Positions 53,162 to 63,862 of a stretch of DNA of 64,000 bases are shown here, piece by piece (the first letter of the stretch is position 1; each line of letters opens with the position of its first letter). The stretch is from Budorcas taxicolor. Its lineage: Eukaryota; Chordata; Mammalia; Artiodactyla; Bovidae. The stretch is from assembly GCF_023091745.1 (NCBI RefSeq), contig NC_068935.1, forward strand, positions 21,807,775-21,871,774, in the 5' to 3' direction. The notes under the pieces were generated by a model, which was not told where the DNA came from, ran no database searches, and worked only from the letters and a program-made list of their open reading frames with translations. The translations under genes and the position numbers were made by a program.

Positions 53162-53547
53162 TGTTGTTGTTCAGTCGCTCAGTAATGTCTGACTCTGCAA
53201 CCTCGTGAACTGCAGCAAGCCAGGTTTCCCTGTCCTCCACCATCTCCTGGAGCTGTCTCCAACTCATGTTCATTGAGTTAGTTATACCATCCAGCCATCT
53301 TGTCCTCTGTTGCCCCCTTCTCCTCCTGCCTTCAATCTTTCCCAGCATCAGGGTCATTTCCAATGAGTCAGTTCTTTGCATCAGGCTGCCAAAGTATTGG
53401 AGCTTCAGCTTCAGCATCAGTCCTTCTAATGAATATTCAGGATTGATTTCCTTTAGGATTGACTGATTTGATTTCCTTCCAGTCTAAGGGCCTCTTGTCA
53501 AGAGTCTTCTCCAATACCACAGCTCAAAAGCATCAATTCTTCAGCAT
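53162..53547 (-). mobile_element. BovB 3' end with 7 bp duplication
   Basis: Antisense BovB 3' 386 bases with a TTGTTGTTGT-type tail. Flanked by TCCACTT at 53155-53161 and 53548-53554. Minus-strand frame 53417-53037 covers LKLKLQYFGSLMQRTDSLEM and RRRRGQQRTRWLDGITNSMN, then runs past the element. 5'-truncated. Confidence 0.94.
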
Positions 53548-53554
53548 TCCACTT

Positions 53555-54439
53555 AGTCAGCCTTTTATTTTGCTATTGCCATAGGTGACACTCCAGCCAC
53601 AGCTGTTTTGGAGACATCCATGACTGTCCTAGAGGGGTCTGAGAATGAGTGTACTGCTGGACCATCACAGAAAAACTACAGGAAAGGCATACACATGCTT
53701 AAAGTATTAATAAATGCCCATGAGCAGAATTCGTTGACCATTTGAGTCCCTGTCAATTCTTAGAAGTTCAGTCACGTTAAACACATTGGATAGATTAGCA
53801 TTTAGCATTGCTCAATAACACTTCCTTCTTTTTTTTCCCATAATTTTATAATTCATTTTCTTGCCTAGGTAACAAGGTAATTTTCACAAATTATATTATA
53901 ATTGCATGCTGTTTATACATGATCAGGATATGTTTGTTCATATGTCAGAATGTTATCATGGTTGAAGAAGTTTCATCAAGTAAAACTAGGCAAGTCAGAG
54001 CTTTTAAAGGTTAGAAGCTACACAGTTAATCCAGGTCATTAAATCATGTACAAAAGTCATGGAAGTAATAAATTGCTATATTAAAAAATTCATTCACAAT
54101 TTTTTTCTGATTCAAGTGGTTTGTATACCTTTTTTTTTCTTTTTCATCAACTTTAATGTATCTTTGTACAGTGGCAATATTACAGCTCATGAAGTTTATC
54201 TGAGGCACAATTACTGTTGATTGAAATTTTTAGAACAATGATTTTTCCCATAAAATGTTAATTATTCTATTATATAATTATACATTTTGATTTCAGAAAT
54301 TTAATGAATATCTGAAGGAGAGATGTGACTAGGAAGTTCATTAGCTATGTGATTTTCAAGGCCTGTTGTGAGGAAGCAGAGATTGACTATACATTTTAAA
54401 GAACACTAGTCTTAGAGAAAGGGCATGTGGGTTTTATCA
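53555..54439. other. Unassigned, mostly unique-looking
   Basis: No coding frame and no repeat recognised. Confidence 0.4.
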
Positions 54440-54545
54440 CCTGGAGTCTATTTTTCCTAGGCTCCCTCCACTAAATCTTTCTAGGCTTCCATTTTCTCAT
54501 CTGACAAATGGAGAAAATAATGCCTCTCATATTTCTCATGGACTT
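54440..54545 (+). mobile_element. Probable MIR fragment
   Basis: '...ctaaatctttctaggcttccattttctcatctgacaaatggagaaaataatgcctctcat...' resembles the MIR core (cctcagtttcctcatctgtaaaatggggataata). Weak. Confidence 0.5.
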
Positions 54546-55424
54546 GGGTTTTCAGAGACAGTTACAATTTCAAATATTCTAACACTTTGACAGGACATTT
54601 GTCTTAATTTCTGGCTCACAAAGCCCAGTTACATCAAGTATTGTTGCATAACTAAGGTTGTAGAGAACTAGAAGCTACAATTCAACCTGACTTTTATATC
54701 CCTGATTTTATGTGCAATTATTGTACTCTTTGTCTTTATGGCTTTTAGGTTCAAGATAAAAGCTCCCAAAGCATGAGAGTTAAAAAAAGCAGTCATTCAC
54801 ATCTCCTAGTAACCTTCATTTTGTCATTCCTTTTGAAGTTTTCCTGAGAAATATGACAATTTTCAACTCTCACAGAGACTGAAAGGATGGTTGAGGGAAT
54901 CAGAGTCTTATAGATAGATTTTTGAGTTGCAAAGATCAATTCCTTGCTTTCAGGTGAGAGAAAAGAAGTCCTGACAGAGTTAATGTATAACTCTCCATCC
55001 TGTGTCCTTTGTGGAGGAAAAAGAACCAGTAGAAGAAAATTATTAGAGAATTATTGAGAACAAAATTATTAGAAAAAATTTGAAAACATTAGAATAATTA
55101 TTATAGATTTATAATATTAGAAAAAAATTTGAGAAAAATTATCAAGAAAAAATTAGAGAATTATTGACAGAAATTGCCAAAAGATAGGAAAAGTAGCCAG
55201 CTGGTAAGTGTTAGGATTTGTGCCAGTACAAGAGAAAAACAAAAGTCATATCTCCTATGGATGTACAAAATCTGGAAGCAGGGGACAAACAATGAAACTG
55301 GGGATTACATGATGTATTAAGGGGAACAAGGTAAAGGCCTGTTTGGAGAGGTAATTATGCAACTACAACCTACTAATTTAAGAAAGAAAAATTCCACTGA
55401 AATATATAATGCATCAAGCTTTGG
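54546..55424. other. Unassigned, with A/T-rich imperfect repeats
   Basis: 55035-55170 is an imperfect short repeat built on ATTATTAGA/GAGAATTATT/AAAAATT units. The rest is unremarkable. No gene. Confidence 0.4.
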
Positions 55425-55672
55425 GACTTCTATGGTGGTCCAGTGGTTAAGATTTCATCTTCCAAGGCAGGGGATGTGGGTTTGATTCTTGGTTGTGGAG
55501 CTAAGATCCCACATGCCTTGAAACAAAAACAAAAACAAAAAGCATGGAACAGAAACAATATGGTAACAAATTCAGAAAACAACAGCATGAAACAGAAACA
55601 ATATGGTAACAAATTCAATAAAAACTTTAAAAAATGATCCACATCAAAAAAATCTTAAAAGAAAATATAATT
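55425..55672 (+). mobile_element. CHR-type cetartiodactyl SINE
   Basis: GGGACTTCTATGGTGGTCCAGTGG tRNA-like head, GGTTTGATTCTTGG B-box-like block, CTAAGATCCCACATGCC body, (CAAAAA)n, then AATAAAAACTTTAAAAAATGATCCACATC 3' end. This matches CHR SINEs shared with whales and hippos. A 43-base tandem duplication (55541-55583 and 55584-55626) lies in its 3' part. No target duplication identified. Confidence 0.88.
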
Positions 55673-56028
55673 CAACAGGCTTTAATCCATAGGAATGCAT
55701 TTCTGAAACAACCTGATATCAAGACAATGCTTATCCCAACAAAACTTCCAAAGTTTCAATGGCTGCAAAACTTTGTAGGTTTCTATAGTTGCAGTATAAC
55801 GATGGCTGTGTTAGAATAAGGTGATGCAGGATAATTAAAAGTAGGAGATGAGTACAGTCAAGTTGGGGCTGAAAGAAATATATCGAGTCATTGAGGACTA
55901 CTCTTAAAATACTAAGAATAACTATAAACACAAGGAAACTACATTGGTGATGTACAGAGGTAAACAGAAGTTTCTCACCTGCACAAATGTGTCCTTCTGA
56001 CTAGGGAAAGTTCTTTGTGGTGATAGCG
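55673..56028. other. Unassigned sequence
   Basis: Nothing recognised. Confidence 0.35.
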
Positions 56029-56557
56029 TTCAGTTCAGTTCAGTCACTCAGTCGTGTCCGACTCTTTGCGACCCCATGAATCGCAGCACCCCAGGCCTCC
56101 CTGTCCATCACCATCTCCCGGAGTTCAATCAGACTCATGTCCATCGAGTCCATGATGCCATCCGGCCATCCCATCCTCGGTCGTCCCCTTCTCCTCCTGC
56201 CCCCAATCCCTCCCAGCATCACAGTCTTTTCCAATGAGTCAACTCTTCACATGAGGTGGCCAAAGGACTGGAGTTTCAGCTTCAGCATCATTCCCTCCAA
56301 AGAAATCCCAGGGTTGATCTCCTTCAGAATGGACTGGTTGGATCTCCTTGCAGTCCAAGGGACTCTCAAGAGTCTTCTCCAACACCACAGTTCAAAAGCA
56401 TCAATTTTTCGGCGTTCAGCCTTCTTCACAGTCCAACTCTCCCATCCATACATGACCACAGGAAAAACCATAGCCTTGACTAGGTGGACCTTAGTCGGCA
56501 AAGTAATGTCCCTGCTTTTGAATATGCTATCTAGGTTGGTCATAACGTTTCTTCCAA
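56029..56557 (-). mobile_element. BovB 3' end
   Basis: Antisense BovB from the CAGTTCAGTTCAGTCACTC tail to GGTTGGTCATAACGTTTCTTCC. The minus-strand frames 56543-56247 (SWTVKKAERRKIDAFELWCW, NPGISLEGMMLKLKLQSF) and 56234-56040 (RRRRGRPRMGWPDGIMDSMD) are almost continuous, broken by a stop near 56247. One of the better preserved C-termini. No clear duplication. Confidence 0.93.
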
Positions 56558-56886
56558 ATGGTATTTTTATAAACCTCAGGAAACCTAAGGCAAATGAGTA
56601 TGTGGTAGTTTACCCATGACTTGATTATCGTTTTCTTTCATTTCTTATCAGCTGGTGATCATTTATTTATTCAATATGCATATTACATTTATTGAATCAT
56701 ATATTTTATATAATATAAAAATAGAGATTAATATGACACAGTCACTTGCCATTGAACTTTTCAGCCATATACACGTATAAAGTCACAATTCACTTATAAG
56801 GCATTTTAATCTTTGAAAACAGACAATGAAGAAATAAATATGACTAAGTTAAAAATAATCAGGAAGTTGTCTTTGACACTTTTATT
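56558..56886. other. Unassigned AT-rich sequence
   Basis: Nothing recognised. Confidence 0.35.
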
Positions 56887-56897
56887 AAATAGTTATT

Positions 56898-57239
56898 TGA
56901 AATCAGTTCAGTTCAGTTCAGTTCAATCGCTCAGTCATGTCCAACTCTTTGCGACCCCATGAATTGAAGCACACCAGGCCTCCCTGTCCATCACCAACTC
57001 CCGGAGTTCACTCAGACTCACATCCATGGAGTCAGTGATGCCATCCAGCCATCTCATCCTCTGTCGTCCCCTTCTCCTCCTGCCCCCAATCCTTCCCAGC
57101 ATCAGAGTCTTTTCCAATGAGTCAACTCTTTGCATGAGGTGGCCAAAGTACTGGAGTTTCAGCTTTAACATCATTCCTTCCAAAGAAATCCCAGGGTTGA
57201 TCTCCTTCAGAATGGACTGGTTGGATATCTAGTTTTATC
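56898..57239 (-). mobile_element. Short BovB 3' end with 11 bp duplication
   Basis: Antisense 3' BovB (CAGTTCAGTTCAGTTCAGTTC...GGACTGGTTGGA) flanked by the perfect 11 bp duplication AAATAGTTATT at 56887-56897 and 57240-57250. About 13 bases at the 5' junction (TATCTAGTTTTATC) are not BovB, probably filler added at integration. Confidence 0.95.
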
Positions 57240-57250
57240 AAATAGTTATT

Positions 57251-58258
57251 ATGAAAACTCTGTATTTCAAAAAATCATATTACTTTCCCTATCTCTATGG
57301 AAGACAGAGTGCTTTATATGATTTTCATAAAAATGCAAAGTTTATTTGGACTATGTTTTGTTGCATGAATCTCTTGGATACAAATACTTTGTTCTTGTGA
57401 TAATGATTGTTTACCTTGCTGTAAGCAAAAAGATCTGCTTGAATGTTTTTTCATTAATTTTATTTTTCTACAACCTTCAATTTGTAATGAGAAATTAATT
57501 ATAATGCTTATGTTGTACCAAAATGGACAACATTGGCAATCTGATTTATATACCCTAGACTATTTCTACTGACAAAACAAATAGAATGGTAGAACCAAAA
57601 TGCTAGTTCATACCTGTTCCAAAAATGGATGAATCTCTAACCATTTAAAGATGATTCAATGAAAATTTCCTGCGATTCCCTTTTGCTACATCATCAGTTA
57701 TATAAAGTAAAACATGCAAAGTCTGATTTTTTTTCATATTGCAATAGTATGTGTTTAAGTAAATGGGATAAAGGAGAGTGCTAACAGGCAGCATTTCCCT
57801 ATTTGTTGACGATGATTGTGTAGATTCCAGCTGTAAAGAGATTCAACCATCCTGCTGAACAAAATGGCATGAATTTACTTTTTGCTTAATAATAATCAGT
57901 TAATTTCAAAAGATCACGCTAAAACAACAGCAACTCAATAAGATTCTTCTGCTAAACCACTATGGCAGGGTCATCATAATCATATTTATCTAGTGTAGAA
58001 TAAAGAACACTAACATCAAACCACAAAGGAAAAGGCATAATCAGGAGTTGGACCAAAGTACCACATTACTGAAAAGAGAAGCCAGAAATCAAGGTATAGT
58101 AACCAGGAAGTAAGGATATTATATACACATTCCCAAACTGAAGTTAAGACAGGTAAGAATCCTAAGCCAGGAGAAAAAATGAATTAGAGAGCAGATTGTC
58201 AGCAGAGAAAATGGGGTCTGTAAAGGTGCCAGTAATGGTGGTTTTGATAGAGGCAGCA
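57251..58258. other. Unassigned, mostly unique-looking
   Basis: About 1 kb of repeat-poor, AT-rich sequence. No coding frame supported. Confidence 0.4.
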
Positions 58259-58261
58259 TTA

Positions 58262-59863
58262 TTTCCTCTTTAAAAAAAAATTAAATTTTTTGCATTTTTA
58301 TTTTTTAATATAAATTTATTTAAATTGGAGGTTAATTACTTTACAATATTGTATTGGTTTTGCCATACATCAACATGTATCTGCCACAGGTATACACGTA
58401 TTCCCCATCTTGAACCCCCCTCTCTCATCCCTCACTGTGCCATCCCTCTGGGTTGTCTCTGCAGCAGCTCCAAGCATCCAGTATCATGCATCGAACCTGG
58501 ACTGGTGACTCGTTTCATATATGATATTACACATGTTTCAATGCCATTCTCCCCAAATCATCCCACCCTCTCCCTCTCCCACAGAGTCCAAAAGACTGTT
58601 TTATACATCTGTGTCTCTTTTGCTGTCTCGCATACAGGGTTATTGTTACCATCTTTCTAAATTCCATATATATGCATTAGTATACTGTATTGGTGTTTTT
58701 CTTTCTGGCTTACTTCACTCTGTATAATAGGTTCCAGTTTCATCCACCTCATTGAACTGATTCAAATGTATTCTTTTTAATGGCTGAGTAATACTCCATT
58801 GTGTATATGTACCACAGCTTTCTTATCCATTCATCTGCTGATGGACATCTAGGTTGCTTCCATGTCCTGGCTATTATAAACAGTGCTGCGATGAGTATTG
58901 GGGTACACGTGTCTCTTTCAATTCTGGTTTCCTCGGTGTGTATGCCCAGCAGTGGGATTGCTGGGTCATAAGGCTGTTCTATTTCCAGTTTTTTAAGGAA
59001 TCTCCACACTGTTCTCCATAGTGGCATTGCCACCAACAGTGTAAGAGGGTTCCCTTTTCTCCACATCTTCTGCAGCATTTATTGCTGGATTGCAGCTATT
59101 CTGACTGGCATAAAATGGTACCTCATTGTGGTTTTGAGTTGCATTTCTCTAATAATGAGTGATGTTGAGCATCTTTTCATGTGTTTGTTAGCCATCTGGA
59201 TGTCTTCTTTGGAGAAATGTCTATTTAGTTCTTTGGCCCATTTTTTGATGGGTCATTTATTTTTCCAGAATTGAGCTGCAAGAGTTGCTTGTATATTTTT
59301 GAGATTAGTTGTTTGTCAGTAGCTTCATTTGTTATTATTTTCTCCCATTCTGAAGGCTGTCTTTTCACCTTGCTTATAGTTTCCTTTGTTGTGCAGAAGC
59401 TTTTAAGTTTTTTAAGTTTAACTAGGTCCCATTTGTTTATTTTTGCTTTTATTTCCAATATTCTGGGAGGTGGTTCATAGAGGATCCTGCTGTGATATAT
59501 GTCAGAGAGTGTTTTGCCTATGTTTTCCTCTAGGAGTTTTACAGTTTCTGGTCTTACATTTAGATCTTTAATCCATTTTGAGTTAATTTTTGTGTATGGT
59601 GTTAGAAAGTGTTCTAGTTTCATTCTTTTACAAGTGGTTGACCAGTTTTCCCAGCACCACTTGTTAAAAAGATTGTCTCTAATCCATTGTATATTCTTGC
59701 CTCCTTTTTCAAAGATAAGGTGTCCATAGGTGCATGGATTTATTTCTGGACTTTCTATTTTGTTCCACTGATGTATATTTCTGTCTTTGTGCCAGTACCG
59801 TACTGTCTTGATGACTGTGGCTTTGTTGTAGAGCCTGAAGTCAGGCAGGTTTATTTCTCCAGT
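58262..59863 (-). mobile_element. Bovine-type L1 3' part, antisense
   Basis: T-rich tail (58272-58320), 3' UTR (TTGGAGGTTAATTACTTTAC; AACCCCCCTCTCTCATCCC), then the ORF2 C-terminus. 1.6 kb, 5'-truncated inside the RT thumb region. Its left end abuts single-copy sequence and its right end abuts another L1 3' UTR, so it may have inserted at that older L1's tail. Confidence 0.92.
58749..59863 (-). pseudogene. L1 ORF2 C-terminal remnant
   Basis: Frame 59908-59225 (227 codons) includes RYWHKDRNIHQWNKIESPEI, KWCWENWSTTCKRMKLEHFL, LTPYTKINSKWIKDLNVRPE, RPPRILEIKAKINKWDLVKL-type text and SKIYKQLLQLNSGKINDPSK. The first residues come from the adjoining UTR. 59078-58749 gives the C-terminus (LLGIHTEETRIERDTCTPIL; YIYTMEYYSAIKKNTF) after a deletion near 59030-59100 that removes the Cys-rich motif region. 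Inactive. Confidence 0.9.
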
Positions 59864-60092
59864 TAATTGAAGGATAATTGCTTTACACATTGTGTTGGTT
59901 TCTGCCATACATCAACATGAAACAGCCATAGGCATACATATATCCCTTCCCTCTTGAACCTCTCTTCGACCTCCCACCCCATTCTATCCTAAAGAGAGTA
60001 GCATTGGAACATATACATTACCATATGTAAAATAGATAGCCAGTGGGAATTTTCTGTATGACGCAGGAAACTCAAACCTGGTGCTCTATGAC
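59864..60092. mobile_element. Two L1 3' UTR pieces in opposite sense
   Basis: 59864-59990 is antisense 3' UTR (TTAATTGAAGGATAATTGC... CTTGAACCTCTCTTCGACC). 59998-60092 is sense 3' UTR text (GAACATATACATTACCATATG, GATAGCCAGTGGGAATTTTC). They meet near 59990-59997, an inverted junction. Confidence 0.7.
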
Positions 60093-60398
60093 TATTTCCT
60101 CTATCTTGACCTTGCATTTCAGGTTAAGCTCAGCATACTCTTGCATACTTAACTAGCCATCTCCCCTGCAGAATTCAGACAGAGGGCAAAGTGGCAAAAC
60201 CTCCTATTTCCTTGATTACAGAAAGTTTACCAGTTTACCAAACTGGTAACTTACTCATGTGACACATACACATTTCCTATCACCTAATTTGGTGAAATAT
60301 GAAGTTTAGTATGATTTGGCACTGGTGTCTAGGCATAATATAACCGAGGTTGTTTCTATGGTATGTCAAACAAAAGGAGAATAATTAAGTGAATTAGT
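60093..60398. other. Unassigned sequence
   Basis: Nothing recognised. Confidence 0.35.
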
Positions 60399-60409
60399 CT
60401 CTGGGAGTC

Positions 60410-60766
60410 TTTTTTAAAATTTCATCTATTTATTTATTTATTTTTGGCTGTGCTGGGTATTTGCTTTGTGGTCTCTTCTCAGTGTGGGATTCAGAGCGAG
60501 CAGGGGCTACTTTTTAGTTGTGGCACATGGGCTTCTCATTGTGGTGGCTTCTCTTGTTGCTGAGTTGTCTAGGGTGCACTGGTTTCATTAGCTGTGGCAC
60601 ATGGTATCAGTAGTTGTGGCTAGTGAGCTCTAGAGCACAGGCTCAGTATTTGTGGTGCAGGGGCTTAGTTGCCTTGTGGCATGTGGAACCTTCCCAGACC
60701 AGGAGTGGAACCTATGTCCCCTGCATTGACAGAAAGATACTTAACCACTAGACCACCAGGGAAGTC
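60410..60766 (-). mobile_element. Long CHR-type SINE with 11 bp duplication
   Basis: Antisense: T-rich tail with (ATTT)n (TATTTATTTATTTATTTTTGGCTGTGC), body (GTGGCTTCTCTTGTTGCTGAG; GGCTCAGTATTTGTGGTGCAG), then tRNA-like head (CTTAACCACTAGACCACCAGGGAAGTCC). Perfect 11 bp duplication CTCTGGGAGTC at 60399-60409 and 60767-60777. Exact flanks despite an old family suggest a later member. Confidence 0.93.
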
Positions 60767-60815
60767 CTCTGGGAGTCCTTCTAACTATCCATATTTTTGG
60801 CATTATATAATCAGG

Positions 60816-61209
60816 CTGAGTGCCGAAGAATTGATGCTTTTGAACTGTGATGTTGGAGAAGACTCTTGAGAGTCCCTTGGACTGCAAGGAGATCCAACCA
60901 GTCCATTCTGAAGGAGACCAGCCCTGGGATTTCTTTGGAAGGAATGATGCTGAAGCTGAAACTCCAGTACTTTGGCCACCTCATGCGAAGTGTTGACTCA
61001 TTGGAAAAGACTCTGATGCTGGGACGGATTGGGGGCAGGAGGAGAAGGGGACAACAGAGGATGAGATGGCTGGATGGCATCACTGACTCGATGGACATGA
61101 GTCTGAGTGAACTCCGGGAGTTGGTGATGGACAGGGAGGCCTGGTGTGCTGCGATTCATGGGGTCGCTAAGAGTTGGATACGACTGAGCGACTGAACTGA
61201 ACTGAACTG
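60816..61209 (+). mobile_element. BovB 3' end with 7 bp duplication
   Basis: Sense BovB 394 bases from CTGAGTGCCGAAGAATTGATG to (ACTGA)n. Flanked by AATCAGG at 60809-60815 and 61210-61216. Frame 60866-61195 is intact over 109 codons to the natural end (RRRRGQQRMRWLDGITDSMD; HGVAKSWIRLSD). Young-looking. Confidence 0.95.
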
Positions 61210-61216
61210 AATCAGG

Positions 61217-61864
61217 TACTGGAATTGTAACCTGAGGCCTATAATCTGGAAAACCAAATAGAATTTACCATATGAAAGTACTGAGAATTGAAAATGTTTC
61301 TAGCAGCAATCAGAAAGGTGATAGACCCTCTCTAAGTTGATATCACAAATGTTAAAAAGGAAAATTCAGTCAATTAGTGTATTAAAGATTCACACCCAAA
61401 GGAAACATGCTGACACTTGAACCGTAAAGATACATAATTTTGTATTAAATATTGACTTTTGTCTTTAAAATGGAATTTTGGAAAATTAACTTCTAAGCAA
61501 GATTCAGATATTCAGGGACCCAGTATTGCTAAAGTTTTTAAATAAACTTGTTTTTCTTTGTATCACAAGAATGCCAGTATATACAGAAATATCTGATGAT
61601 ATTTTTTCCTTCTATTGAGGGTTAAACCAATATATTATTAAAATAATTTTTGAGGTTAATGGATACATAAGGAGTCTTGTCTGGTAAAAGCTGTGAAAAA
61701 GGTAGATGAGTTTTGAATGGCTTAATGTTACCTTAATCTGTCATTTTTAGACTTTTAATCCTCTTATTTATTCATCTGAAATTTTTTTCTCTGATGGGCA
61801 GTTAAGTGTACTATAAAAATAAAACTAAGCAAGATTGTCTGTGTTCTGTTTTTAGGTTCCCTCA
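61217..61864. other. Unassigned sequence
   Basis: Nothing recognised. Confidence 0.35.
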
Positions 61865-61950
61865 TCTATTAGCATTGTGGCTCTGCATAAGTCAACTAAC
61901 TGTTCAGAGCTTCAGTTTAGTCATTTATTAAATGTGAATAATAACTAAAA
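61865..61950 (+). mobile_element. MIR SINE fragment
   Basis: '...agcattgtggctctgcataagtcaactaactgttcagagcttcagtttagtcatttattaaatgtgaataataac' matches the MIR core at modest similarity. Confidence 0.65.
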
Positions 61951-62276
61951 GTGTCAATTTGTGTGTCAAATAGAGATGATAGTAATAATAATGGAAAGTT
62001 TTTTTTTTCAGATAATAAGTGGTAGTATTGTTGCTGTTTTATTCTTAAGAGTTTAAACTGAAGATTTTCCTTATTTTACTAGTATGTTGGTAATATGGCA
62101 AATATTGGTTGCAAGAGAGAAATTAATTATTAGTGACTAATATCATGTCAGTTTCTATACAATACACATAATTCCATAGACACATAAGTAAATGTAATAT
62201 TGCAAAGTATTTGCTGGACAACCTGAATATTAGATGAAAATACAACTTAAGCAGCTCTGTAAGTGGTCTGATAACT

Positions 62277-62899
62277 TCATAGGAAATAGATGGGGAAACA
62301 GTGGAAACAGTGTCAGACTTTATTTTGGGGGGCTCAAAAGTCACCACAGATGGTGATTGCAGCCATGAAATTAAGAGATGCTTACTCCTTGGAAGGAAAG
62401 TTATGACCAACCTAGACAGCATATTCAAAAGCAGAGACATTACTTTGCCAACAAAGGTCCATCTAGTCAAGGCTATGGTTTTTCCAGTGGTCATGTATGG
62501 ATGTGAAAGTTGGACTGTGAGGAAAGCTGAGCGCCGAAGACTTGATGCTTTTGAACTGTGGTGTTGGAGAAGACTCTTGAGAGTCCCTTGGACTGCAAGG
62601 AGATCCAACCAGTCCATTCTAAAGGAGATCAGTCCTGGGTGTTCTTTGGAAGGACTGATGCTAAAGCTGAAGCCCCAACACTTTGGCCACCTCAGATGAA
62701 AAGTTGACTAATTAGAAAAGACTCTGATGCTGGGAGGGATTGGGGGCAGAAGGAGAAGGGGATGACAGAGGATGAGATGGCTGGATGGCATCACTTGGGT
62801 GAACTCTGGGGGTTGGTGAATGGACATGGAGGCCTGGCGTGCTGCAGTTCATGGGGTCACAAAGAGTCGGACACGACTGAGCAGCTGAACTGAACTGAA
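62277..62899 (+). mobile_element. BovB 3' part with short duplication
   Basis: Sense BovB from TCATAGGAAATAGATGGGG to the (ACTGA)n tail. CTGATAACT occurs at 62268-62276 and 62900-62908; because BovB ends in CTGA, only about 8 bases are informative. Frame 62301-62699 (132 codons) covers ETVSDFILGGSKVTTDGDCS to LKLKPQHFGHLR and ends at a stop. A deletion near 62796 (CATCACTTGGGTGAAC) follows. Dead. Confidence 0.93.
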
Positions 62900-62967
62900 C
62901 TGATAACTGGTTGAGTGTTAAATCTAAAGAAAGTGAATTAAATAATCGGTACTATTAACTTAGAGAA

Positions 62968-63240
62968 ATATATTTTTTCATTTATTTTTTAAATTTTTAT
63001 TTTACATAGAAGTATTATAGCCAATTCACAATGTTGTGATAGTTTCAGGTGAACAGCAAAGTGATTCAGACATATGTATACATGTATCTATTCTTCCCCA
63101 AACTCCCCTCCCATCCAGGCTGCCACATAACACTGAGCAAAGTTCCATGTGCTATACAGTAGGTCCTTGTTGGTTATCCATTTTAAATATAGCAGTGTGT
63201 ACATATCCATTCCAAACTCCCTAACTATCCCTTCCCCCCA
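62968..63240 (-). mobile_element. Artiodactyl L1 3' UTR, antisense
   Basis: '...catttattttttaaatttttattttacatagaagtattatagcc...gttgtgatagtttcaggtgaacagcaaagtgattcag...tgtgctatacagtaggtccttgttggttatccattttaaatatagcagtgtgtacat...aaactccctaactatcccttcccccc'. Truncated within the 3' UTR, no ORF2 part. Confidence 0.85.
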
Positions 63241-63534
63241 TCCTAAGCCCAAGGGGTTTCTTTTAAGATGACTCTATTATTGGTTCTGTCCCATGCAGTT
63301 TCTATCAGTGACTTGTAGGGGGATATTCATGATATGATAATAAAATATGTGGAGGTATAATTCAGATTCAGAGTCTCAAGAGGTCATGAGAGTTTGGAAT
63401 GATTGGCTGAAACTATAAAAATGAAATTTGGAAAAGATCTTCAATTTGTTTCTCAGTCATAAGTGTTCAAGTATAAGATAAATATAACATAGCTAAAGAA
63501 TAGCAGGCATGAAAAGTTCTGGGTGTTTGAACTA

Positions 63535-63838
63535 TCGTGAAAGTGAAAGTCACTCAGTTGTATCTGACTCTTTGTGACAGTCCATGAATTCTCCAGGCCA
63601 GAATACTGGAGTGGCTAGCCTTTCCCTTCTCCAGGAGATCTTCCCAACCCAGGGGATCAAACCCAGGTCTCCCACATTGCAGGTGGATCCTTTACCAGCT
63701 GAGCCACAAGGGAAGCCCATAATACCGGAGCGGGTAGCTTATCCCTTCTCGAAAGGGATCTTCCCAACCCAGGAATCAAACCGGGGTCTCCTGTCTTGCA
63801 GGCAAATTCTTTACCAACTGAGTTGTTAGGGAAGCCCT
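63535..63838 (-). mobile_element. Bov-tA SINE with duplicated head
   Basis: Antisense. Body (CTCAGTTGTATCTGACTC), head (ATTGCAGGTGGATCCTTTACC, GCTGAGCCACAAGGGAAGCCC), partial body (AATACCGGAGCGGGTAGC) and second head (CTTGCAGGCAAATTCTTTACC, ACTGAGTTGTTAGGGAAGCCC). Same design as 20044-20350. A deletion removes part of the body near TGTGACAGTCCATG. Confidence 0.9.
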
Positions 63839-63862
63839 CAACTGAGTTATTAGGGAAGCCCT
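63815..63862. repeat. 24-base tandem duplication at SINE head
   Basis: CAACTGAGTTGTTAGGGAAG plus CCCT (63815-63838) is followed directly by the same 24 bases with one change (63839-63862). Confidence 0.95.

Noticed and set aside
58259..58265. TTATTTC at both ends of the 58262-59863 L1 as a target duplication
   Set aside because: The right-hand copy is part of the native L1 sequence, so the match is not evidence of duplication.
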